15,415 nucleotides of DNA from Dunaliella salina (taxonomy: Eukaryota; Chlorophyta; Chlorophyceae; Chlamydomonadales; Dunaliellaceae), in contig MU069582.1 in assembly GCA_002284615.2 (NCBI GenBank), positions 476,886-492,300 on the forward strand, given 5' to 3'. Under the pieces are notes generated by a model. That model made no database searches and was not told where the DNA came from. It saw nothing but the letters and a program-made list of their open reading frames with translations. A program made the position numbers and the translations under genes. Positions 8,887 to 13,473 of the stretch are shown here, piece after piece. How positions within the stretch are numbered: position 1 is the first letter of the stretch; every line of letters starts with the position of its first letter.

Positions 8887-9541
8887 CTGCAATAATATTT
8901 CTTTTGCACAATCGTACCTGGCATTTTGCTGCGGTGTGTGTAAAAGTCTGTCGACGTAAAAGCCTGGTCCTCATTCTTGAAAAGCAAGATAATGGGCCAG
9001 TCCTTGAACACAGCACATATGCTGCCATCAGGCAGAGCCTCAAGCATGATCACACTTTCCTTGCATGACAGCAAGGAGTCGAGGCTTTCAATGTGTCCAC
9101 AGAAAGACATGAATGAGGCAAAGGGACAGAAATTTTCCATAAGCTGGTCCCCATAGTCCTTCCAAGGACTTGCTTTGCGGACTGTGTAGGGAAAAGAAGG
9201 GATGAGGTGAAAAAGCTCATAATCTGCTGCCCCATGTCTCCGACAGCTCAGGGAAACACACTAACAGGCCTCTTTAGTTCTGCTGAAAACGAGCACCAGG
9301 GCATCCTAGGAACGCACAATTGTCTTGGAACGACTCGGGCCTGCTCTATCCTTGGGGAACATGCCATTCTGTTCTTCGGAAGAAAGTTTGTTGTTCAGGT
9401 CACTAGCATGTTCTTCGCCTTTCTGCACCTGGCACCTCAAGAAAAACAGGAACAACATGTAAGAGCATCCGACAGTCATACAATAATGCCATGTGCAGCT
9501 CATTACCTACCTCAACGAAGGACAAGGGCTCATCAGGCCTG
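8887..9541 (-). CDS. candidate spliced gene fragment (two plausible exons), function unknown
   Basis: The minus-strand CCCTTCTTTTCCCTACACAG ends at 9182 and is a strong acceptor. The frame after it reads RKASPWKDYGDQLMENFCPF, then ASFMSFCGHIESLDSLLSCK and ESVIMLEALPDGSICAVFKD, and continues protein-like to a possible donor CAG|GTGCCC at 8887/8886 (about 295 nt). Upstream, TTGTTGCAG|GCCTGATGAG and GTTGAG|GTAGGTAATG bracket a 28-nt exon-like piece at 9511-9538 with excellent consensus on both sides. A further CCAG and a GCGTTCCTAG acceptor lie between. No family is recognised. The frame can also run on past 8887 to a stop at 8772. The splicing pattern is inference from consensus only. Confidence 0.35.
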
Positions 9542-9545
9542 CAAC

Positions 9546-9781
9546 AACTAGGAAAAGTCCCCATGCGCAAGGGAGTCATCCAGCTCTTCGAAGCATAAAA
9601 TGGACTCATGAAATAGCCACACAGTGTGGCCAGAGGAATGCCCAAGAACGAGATGAAGCTGTGGAGCTGACCCATGCCTGCGTGTGTGCACTGTGCAGGC
9701 GTGCATGAGCGCATGCATGAGCGTTTCACACTGTGCACCCATTACATTTGCATGGCATGTTTCAGTGCATGAGTGCATGAG
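9546..9781. repeat. GCATGA-rich simple sequence at the retrotransposon boundary
   Basis: From about 9670 the words GCATGAG, GCATGCATG and GTGCATGAGTGCATGAGTG recur. The gypsy LTR starts directly after it, and the last five bases, ATGAG (9777-9781), are the expected left copy of its 5-bp target-site duplication. The right copy lies outside the window. Confidence 0.6.
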
Positions 9782-9943
9782 TGTTACGTCCCGCAGTGGA
9801 CGTAAGCGTGAAGGCCCTCTGAGTATAAGCAGCTAAGCAAATAGGGGTTTATTGCTCTGGGAGTTGAACTTAGCCTACGACCTGGTCACTGCTTAATACT
9901 TCGATGGTGTGATTTCACTCCACCTCTTAATTACATCCTTAAG

Positions 9944-9955
9944 TTCTCTAAGCTA
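9944..9955. repeat. target-site duplication of LINE copy A, left
   Basis: TTCTCTAAGCTA here is identical to 10911-10922. The pair brackets LINE copy A, with the right copy directly after the pyrimidine tail. Removing the insert rejoins the gypsy LTR. Confidence 0.85.
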
Positions 9956-9969
9956 GGATTGGATCACCA

Positions 9970-10520
9970 ACACCACAGGATTGGACCACCAACATCCAAG
10001 GCTCGTGACCCCAGTCAGCTCCACCCAGATCAGAGGCACATCCACCTTGTTGAAGTGAAATACTGTGAGGACACCCGGCCCAACAGCCAGCTTGAGGCCT
10101 CCAAGCTGCAGCACCGCAAACTTTGTCGTCATCTTTCTGGGGCCTCAGCTCAAGTCACCCTCCATACTATCCTGCTAGGTGTGGGAGGAGTCATCTATAC
10201 CCCTCATACTTTGGAGCCTCTTAAGGAGCTTGGTCTTGACACTTCCAAGGCCACTAAGCTTGTTCGGAAGCTTCATGCTCATTCTGTCATGTATGCCTAC
10301 AAACTTGCCAGCACCAGACGCGCTCTTGAGAAGACCTTTTTCAACTCTCAACAAGGTCAGGCACGGGTTACTGCTAGTAACCCACCTGATCCCCACTGAC
10401 TTTTTTCTTCTGCTTTCTCTTGGTGAAGTGGATACATGGTGCCTCGGCCCTAGGTATCCCCTTTTCCTTAATTGATGTGGGGAGNGTTTTCACTGCCTGC
10501 GTAGTTTTTCTTTTCTTTTT
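9970..10520 (+). mobile_element. 5'-truncated LINE copy B nested at the start of copy A
   Basis: Flanked by TAGGATTGGATCACCA at 9954-9969 and 10521-10536 (15-16 bp), a target-site duplication of LINE size made from copy A. The insert carries the coding tail 9990-10399, a UTR (CTTAATTGATGTGGGG, 10468-10483) and a pyrimidine tail TTTTTCTTTTCTTTTTT right before the right duplication. Next to the left duplication a near-copy AGGATTGGACCACCA (9977-9991) occurs, so the 5' junction has an extra target-like repeat, a known by-product of LINE integration. An ambiguous base N lies at 10485 within its UTR. Confidence 0.82.
9990..10399 (+). pseudogene. C-terminal LINE-type protein fragment, copy B, best preserved
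   Basis: The frame is open from 9845 to the stop at 10397-10399, but element sequence only starts near 9990. Peptide: HIHLVEVKYCEDTRPNSQLE, then QHRKLCRHLSGASAQVTLHT, ILLGVGGVIYTPHTLEPLKE, LGLDTSKATKLVRKLHAHSV and YAYKLASTRRALEK, ending SNPPDPH. It aligns along its length with the minus-strand copy at 8034-8389 and, from GLD onward, with copy A at 10523-10690. EVK is consistent with the E-x-K half of a PD-(D/E)XK nuclease; the RPD half is lost by 5' truncation. No start codon of its own is credible. Confidence 0.7.
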
Positions 10521-10522
10521 TA

Positions 10523-10690
10523 GGATTGGATCACCAGCGTGCCACGAAGCTTGCTCAACAACTTCATGCCCATTCTGTTCAATATGCCCACAAACTAGTC
10601 ACCACACGCCACGCTATTGAAAACAAGAATACTTCCCACAGCCAAGTTCTAGAGCCAAGTGCTTCTAGTAACTCTCCAGATCCACATTAG
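10523..10690 (+). pseudogene. C-terminal LINE-type protein fragment, copy A
   Basis: 56 codons in one open frame from GGATTGGATCACCAG to TAG: GLDHQRATKLAQQLHAHSVQ, YAHKLVTTRHAIENKN, ending SNSPDPH. It is closer at DNA level to the minus-strand copy C than to copy B (shared CTTCATGCCCATTCTGTTCA and CACTTCCCACA-like text). It carries only the last helical-looking part of the protein. Confidence 0.65.
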
Positions 10691-10739
10691 CATTCTCTTT
10701 TTCATACCTTGTGGTGGAGGGGGCACACGTCTCTTTTTT

Positions 10740-10895
10740 GAGCCTATGTGTCTTCTCTTCCTTAATTGACGTAGGGGGAGTTTCTCTGCCTACGTAGTTT
10801 TTCTTTTTCTCCTTTTTGAGCATACGTGTCTTCTCTTCCTTAATTGATGTAGGGGGAGTTTCTCTGCCTACGTAGTTTTTCTTTTTCTTTTCCTT
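10740..10895 (+). repeat. 78-bp tandem duplication in LINE 3' UTR
   Basis: Units 10740-10817 and 10818-10895 are nearly identical, each GAGCMTAYGTGTCTTCTCTT, then CCTTAATTGAYGTAGGGGGA, then GTTTCTCTGCCTACGTAG and a pyrimidine run. Copies B and C have one unit only, so the duplication is specific to copy A. The unit contains the self-complementary word CTACGTAG. Confidence 0.92.
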
Positions 10896-10939
10896 TCTTT
10901 TTCTTTTTCTTTCTCTAAGCTACTATTCCGTACGTAGCA

Positions 10940-10954
10940 TTTCCCCCCACCTGG
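10940..10954 (-). promoter_or_regulatory. polypurine tract of the gypsy element
   Basis: On the minus strand CCAGGTGGGGGGAAA lies directly before TGCTACG, the start of the 3' LTR. A G-rich purine run here is the primer for plus-strand DNA synthesis in LTR retroelements. Confidence 0.75.
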
Positions 10955-10963
10955 CACCTGGCC

Positions 10964-10979
10964 AAGCCGTCCTTGGCTT
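10964..10979 (-). other. AGGA-loop hairpin upstream of gypsy PPT
   Basis: Minus strand AAGCCAAGGACGGCTT pairs AAGCC with GGCTT around A-AGGA-C (five pairs plus one A-C mismatch). It ends 24 bases before the 3' LTR. Equivalent, perfectly paired AGGA hairpins with different stem sequence precede the 3' LTRs of both TRIMs. Confidence 0.55.
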
Positions 10980-11071
10980 AAAGAACCAGGGGTAGTGAAG
11001 TATTTCCAAACAAACCCCCGCCCTAACACTCTACTTCCCAGAGCAAGGACTCGCGCAATCGCCAATACCAT

Positions 11072-11450
11072 GCGCTAAAGAGACCAATCTGCTACAAAAC
11101 ATGTGAGCTTCCTTGCAAAGCTTCAAAGGACTACAATGCAGCAACAAAGTGTGATTTCTCGACCCCTACTCCCATACACCTTAATTTCCGTCAATGGCCA
11201 CTTTCGTCATTGAGGAAGACCTTTACTTGTGAGCAAAGTCAACGTCCGCACTTCCGTGTAGCAAGCTCTCCAGCTCCACTCATACGAAAAGTAGCTTGCA
11301 GCGGACGATTATCCATCACCGGATCGTAGCCAACACCATTGATTCCATTTTGCATGACCTCAACGCGGCTCCCATCAAGCTTTCACGCTCCATTTAAAGG
11401 AGAAGATTTGACAGACAAGATTTCTACTCGACATTAACCCATATGATAGG
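11072..11450 (-). other. degraded gypsy interior with integrase core missing
   Basis: Between the integrase start and the pol C-terminus only about 400 bp remain, where a gypsy integrase core plus C-terminal domain would need roughly 1 kb. No DDE motif or CxxC of the HHCC finger could be read in any minus frame. It is an internally deleted, heavily mutated stretch. Confidence 0.5.
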
Positions 11451-11958
11451 TTATGAAAAATCCGCATGGCTTTTCAGCATGTTATCATGGCGCGGTTCAA
11501 GAATCAGCCTTTGCAGCAACGGACTATCAAGTACTACCACCCTGCCTTTGTCATACCATACGCCATCTCGGCGCTCCAAGTCCCTTGTGAACCTTCTCTT
11601 TGAGAACAAGGGGTCTGTCAAGTACACTGCCTCGATATCCCCCTTTAATGGGCAAGAGGAGTCAACTCTACGACCACAACCAGGCGTCCCCGGTGTAAGT
11701 GGTGTGAGGTCCTCCCCCCCACCTGGCCACTGACCTCTTCCCTCATGGATGTGGCCGGTGGAAAGCGGCGGCGGCTGAGACGAGTCGTCACCCTTAGTGC
11801 CCGGGCCCTTGGGCTCCTGAGGGGAAGCTCCTCGCCCTACCTCAGGAGGGACAATTCCGGTCTCAGTCGCTCCGGGCGATTGAGGCAACTGCAGTCCAGC
11901 ACCGTTCCTCAATCCCAGCGTCCGCTTTTGCCCCCTCGTCATCACTGCTGCAACAACA
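11451..11958 (-). pseudogene. gypsy spacer plus integrase N-terminus, truncated
   Basis: After a frameshift from RNase H (VLEL|GVVAAVMTRGQKR) comes a Pro/Gly-rich linker of about 100 residues, then YLTDPLFSKRRF, GVWYDKGRVVVLDS, LLQRLILEPRHDNMLKSHAD. The last part matches the start of the HHCC zinc domain of Ty3/gypsy integrases (first two His, H-x6-H). The two Cys, the catalytic DDE core and the rest are absent. Integrase would join the cDNA to the genome; this fragment cannot. Confidence 0.7.
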
Positions 11959-11959
11959 C

Positions 11960-12357
11960 CTAAAGCTCCAATACAATCACTGACTCAGGCGTGGCAGGGT
12001 CATATAGTAGAGGGTTGCGGCTCACGGGGTCTACAATGTTTGTTTCTCTTTTAGCGTACTTGATCACAAACGGAACTTGAGACATAAACTCCATCCACCT
12101 TGCCTGCCTCCTTGAGATGTTTGGTTGTGTTTGCAAGTGGGTGATTGGGTGATGATCAGTGATGAGTTCACACTCCACAACACCTTCTAGATAGCACCTC
12201 CAAATTTGCAAGGCATGGACAAGACCAAGCAGTTCCAGCTCGCCCGTTGTATAGTTGAATTCTGTAGGCAAAAACTTTGTGCTTGTATACGCAACCACAC
12301 ATCCATCCTCCATGAGAACTCCACCTGTGCCCACCACAGATGCATCAGTATGCACTT
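11960..12357 (-). pseudogene. gypsy RNase H domain
   Basis: 131-residue frame: HTDASVVGTGGVLMEDG, AYTSTKFLPTEFNYTTGELE, LLGLVHALQIWRCYLEG, ELITDHHPITHLQ, SRRQARWMEFMSQVPFVIKY and NIVDPVSRNP. These are the ordered blocks of a Ty3/gypsy RNase H; the acidic residues D4, E39 or E41, D67 and D109 are all visible. It would degrade the RNA strand of the RNA-DNA hybrid. The frame is cut off from the upstream tether by a one-base shift just before VHTDAS and from integrase by another at its end. Confidence 0.88.
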
Positions 12358-12647
12358 GAAAGGCTTGTCCAGGTCAGGGATGGCAAGTACCGGCGCGCTT
12401 ATAAGTCTTTTCTTAATTTCCTGGAAAGCCTCGGCAACAGTTGTCTTGATGCGCTTAACATGTCCATCTGTTTGAATCTTCTCTTGTATGCATAGTACAT
12501 ATGTACTCTACGGATCTCACGTTGTTCCAATCATTGGACGTGCTGGCTTTCTTGCCTTTGCTTTTTCCTTTTCAAGTTTGGCCACATAGTGCTGTGAGGG
12601 GTGCAACTATTGTGCTAAAATGCTCCACAAATTTCCGGAAGTAGTTT
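12358..12647 (-). pseudogene. gypsy RT connection region, frame-broken
   Basis: Downstream of the TRIM insertion the minus strand resumes LANYFRKFVEHFSTIVAPLT then a stop. Later it reads TTVAEAFQEIKKRL and ISAPVLAIPDLDKPF leading to the RNase H. These are the usual GLANYYRKF and F..LK..L..APVL..PDF blocks of Ty3/gypsy. At least two frame changes lie between. Confidence 0.7.
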
Positions 12648-12652
12648 GCAAG

Positions 12653-12705
12653 TGTAACAATTAATATAGAAGGCCTACGAATGCCTTTTCGCCGTGCACG
12701 TTCCA
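12653..12705 (+). repeat. outer TRIM 5' LTR, 53 bp
   Basis: TGTAACAATTAATATAG...GTGCACGTTCCA. It aligns with the 3' LTR at 13392-13468 but lacks a 24-bp segment bounded by ATGCCTT words. Confidence 0.85.
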
Positions 12706-12706
12706 T

Positions 12707-12722
12707 TGGCAGCGAAGCCAAG
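12707..12722 (+). promoter_or_regulatory. primer-binding site of outer TRIM
   Basis: TGGCAGCGAAGCCAAG begins one base after the 5' LTR. TGG matches the CCA end of a tRNA. Fourteen bases are identical with the PBS of the inner TRIM. It is about 12/16 like a typical eukaryotic initiator-Met PBS (TGGTAGCAGAGGCAGG); the actual primer is unknown. Confidence 0.7.
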
Positions 12723-12723
12723 T

Positions 12724-12788
12724 TGTTACGTATACATATACACGACAAAGGGAACTGAAGTAGCCGGCTGCCTATTGCCCACGCAACA
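12724..12788 (+). repeat. inner TRIM 5' LTR, 65 bp
   Basis: Begins TGTTACGTATACATATACAC and ends GCCCACGCAACA; 61 of 65 positions identical to 13093-13157. Terminal TGTT/AACA inverted repeat. Confidence 0.93.
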
Positions 12789-12789
12789 G

Positions 12790-12805
12790 TGGCAGCGAAG
12801 CCAGG
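12790..12805 (+). promoter_or_regulatory. primer-binding site of inner TRIM
   Basis: TGGCAGCGAAGCCAGG, one base after the LTR, same position and first 14 bases as in the outer TRIM. The complement would be a tRNA 3' end CCTGGCTTCGCTGCCA. Confidence 0.75.
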
Positions 12806-12809
12806 AAGT

Positions 12810-12956
12810 GCGTAGTCAAGTGGCTTAGTAAGCCCACTTGCGCGCTTGAGACGTGTTCTCGCGCACGCACGGGTTGACCTCTTGCGCGCTTGAGACGCGT
12901 TCTCGCGCACGCACGGGTTGACCCGTGAGGTCCCCAATTCGAATCCTGGTCTGCGC
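12810..12956 (+). other. tRNA-like module of inner TRIM
   Basis: GCGTAGT (12810-12816) can pair with TCTGCGC (12950-12956) at six of seven positions. An A-box-like TGGCTTAGTAAGC lies at 12821-12833, a 5-bp stem with a 7-base loop (GCGCG-CTTGAGA-CGCGT, 12884-12900) resembles an anticodon arm, and AATTCGAATCC (12936-12946) is B-box-like. The D-arm region instead forms a long hairpin (CAAGTGG..CCACTTG) and the T-stem is mismatched, so it is not a working tRNA. It looks like a class II (long variable arm) tRNA relic. Confidence 0.5.
12837..12924 (+). repeat. 44-bp tandem duplication inside inner TRIM
   Basis: 12837-12880 and 12881-12924 differ at two positions. Each unit carries the anticodon-arm-like stem-loop and the GGGTTGACC block. 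The outer TRIM lacks such a duplication. Confidence 0.93.
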
Positions 12957-13057
12957 AGTGGCAAAAATAGGTCGTCTCCCAAAGGCAAAAATTGACATCG
13001 GCCACCCTTTGCAAAGGGATGGGCGGGAGACCCCTTCTTCGTTCCCTAACCCGAGGC

Positions 13058-13075
13058 CAAGCCGAGGACGGCTTG
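13058..13075 (+). other. AGGA-loop hairpin of inner TRIM
   Basis: CAAGCCGAGGACGGCTTG: seven perfect pairs around an AGGA loop, ending 17 bases before the 3' LTR. Confidence 0.75.
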
Positions 13076-13079
13076 AATT

Positions 13080-13092
13080 AGGGGGGGAGGAG
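13080..13092 (+). promoter_or_regulatory. polypurine tract of inner TRIM
   Basis: AGGGGGGGAGGAG, all purine, directly abutting the TGTTACG of the 3' LTR. This is the expected plus-strand primer site and fixes the element's orientation. Confidence 0.92.
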
Positions 13093-13157
13093 TGTTACGT
13101 GTACATATACACGACGAAGGGAACTAAAGTAGCCGGCCGCCTATTGCCCACGCAACA
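13093..13157 (+). repeat. inner TRIM 3' LTR, 65 bp
   Basis: Begins TGTTACGTGTACATATACAC and ends CACGCAACA; followed by CAAGT, the second target-site copy. Confidence 0.93.
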
Positions 13158-13229
13158 CAAGTGCCCACTCAACCACGCATGTTACGCATGCTTTGGCGTG
13201 CTTTGGTGTACATCACCTTTATGGTAAGG

Positions 13230-13240
13230 GGTTCAAATCC
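13230..13240 (+). promoter_or_regulatory. Pol III B-box-like motif in outer TRIM
   Basis: GGTTCAAATCC fits the tRNA T-loop/B-box consensus GGTTCRANNCC. The following TGGTTTGTGC parallels TGGTCTGCGC after the inner TRIM's box, so the two modules are probably homologous. No clear A box was found in this copy. Confidence 0.55.
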
Positions 13241-13354
13241 TGGTTTGTGCTAACACGGCAGGCAGTTTGTCGCCTAAGTCCAGGTTTCTGGCCTTCCTCC
13301 TGGCAAAATACCGAAGAGCGCTAGTGAGCGGCTAAGCATGCTGGAAGAGTGCTT

Positions 13355-13374
13355 AGCTTGCGAGGACGCAAGCT
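13355..13374 (+). other. AGGA-loop hairpin of outer TRIM
   Basis: AGCTTGCGAGGACGCAAGCT: eight perfect pairs around AGGA, ending 17 bases before the 3' LTR, the same spacing as in the inner TRIM but with a different stem sequence. Confidence 0.75.
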
Positions 13375-13391
13375 CATGAGGGTGTGGCAAA

Positions 13392-13468
13392 TGTAACAAT
13401 CAATTATAAGGCCTATGAATGCCTTGTGTGACATCCCGGGCAATGCCTTTTTTGCCGTGCACGTTACA
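13392..13468 (+). repeat. outer TRIM 3' LTR, 77 bp
   Basis: TGTAACAATCAATTATAAGG...GTGCACGTTACA with 6-bp terminal inverted repeats TGTAAC/GTTACA. It contains an extra 24 bp (GTGTGACATCCCGGGCAATG plus CCTT) absent from the 5' LTR. Confidence 0.85.
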
Positions 13469-13473
13469 GGAAG

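Larger units (their letters stand above)
9956..10922 (+). mobile_element. 5'-truncated LINE copy A, itself interrupted by copy B
   Basis: Copy A starts inside the coding region (GGATTGGATCACCA, encoding GLDH) and, after removal of copy B, continues at 10537 through GCGTGCCACGAAGC to a stop at 10688, a UTR with a duplicated 78-bp unit and a pyrimidine tail ending near 10910. It is flanked by the 12-bp duplication TTCTCTAAGCTA (9944-9955, 10911-10922). It sits in the gypsy LTR in sense opposite to the gypsy. Length without copy B is about 390 bp. The tail is T/C-rich, not poly(A). Confidence 0.8.
9782..10939 (-). repeat. gypsy 3' LTR, 191 bp net, interrupted by LINEs
   Basis: With the LINE nest and one target-site copy removed, 9782-9955 plus 10923-10939 form a 191-bp segment that on the minus strand begins TGCTACGTACGG and ends GGGACGTAACA, the usual TG...CA ends. 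The polypurine tract abuts its start. It contains AATAAA (minus strand, near 9850), a candidate poly(A) signal. Its last bases form a perfect 8-bp inverted repeat, TTACGTCC/GGACGTAA, around CGCAGT (9784-9805). The 5' LTR is not in the window, so the boundary rests on the ends and the PPT. Confidence 0.8.
10935..11071 (-). pseudogene. gypsy pol C-terminal remnant
   Basis: The minus frame reads FVWKYFTTPGSLSQGRLGQV then PGGGK just before the 3' LTR. Gly-rich ends with a GRL motif are common at the end of Ty3/gypsy polyproteins. The same position in the inner TRIM reads FPNPRPSRGRLELGGEE. The frame runs into the LTR without stopping, so the true stop was lost or is frameshifted. Confidence 0.5.
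12724..13157 (+). mobile_element. inner TRIM, 434 bp, with intact LTRs, PBS, PPT and TSD
   Basis: Two 65-bp LTRs (TGTTACGT...CGCAACA) differ at four positions, all transitions. The perfect target-site duplication CAAGT is at 12719-12723 and 13158-13162. PBS TGGCAGCGAAGCCAGG starts one base after the 5' LTR; the polypurine tract AGGGGGGGAGGAG ends at the 3' LTR. The interior has a tRNA-like stretch with a 44-bp duplication and an AGGA hairpin. It encodes no transposition protein; only a short pol-like tail (PRPSRGRLELGGEE, about 13045-13090) can be read. It must have been mobilised by another element. It landed in the outer TRIM directly behind that element's PBS. Confidence 0.93.
12653..13468 (+). 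mobile_element. outer TRIM (miniature LTR retrotransposon), interrupted by inner TRIM
   Basis: Ends are TGTAAC...GTTCCA (5' LTR) and TGTAAC...GTTACA (3' LTR). Flanks are GCAAG (12648-12652) and GGAAG (13469-13473), a 5-bp target-site duplication with one mismatch. Excising the element restores the gypsy RT reading GLANYFRKF, which confirms the boundaries. After removing the inner TRIM and one CAAG-T copy it is 377 bp, with no coding capacity. It has a PBS one base after the 5' LTR, a B-box motif at 13230, a perfect hairpin at 13355 and a weak purine tract (TGAGGGTGTGGCAAA) before the 3' LTR. It is inserted in sense opposite to the gypsy. Confidence 0.88.

Noticed and set aside
9845..9958. Upstream frame (TPPLNYILKFSKLGLDHQ) as part of LINE copy A coding sequence
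   Set aside because: The 12-bp duplication TTCTCTAAGCTA places the true 5' end of copy A at 9956; the upstream text belongs to the gypsy LTR and the resemblance is coincidental.
11443..11963. Plus-strand ORFs opposite integrase
   Set aside because: Antisense shadows of the Pro/Gly-rich linker and integrase start.
12810..12956. Functional tRNA gene
   Set aside because: D-arm replaced by a long hairpin, T-stem unpaired, internal 44-bp duplication; at best a tRNA-derived relic.
12572..13227. ORFs spanning the TRIMs (12572-12988 minus, 12772-13014 minus, 12925-13227 plus) as genes
   Set aside because: They are read-through of nested elements; only the ANYFRKF piece (gypsy RT) and the short pol-like tail are meaningful.
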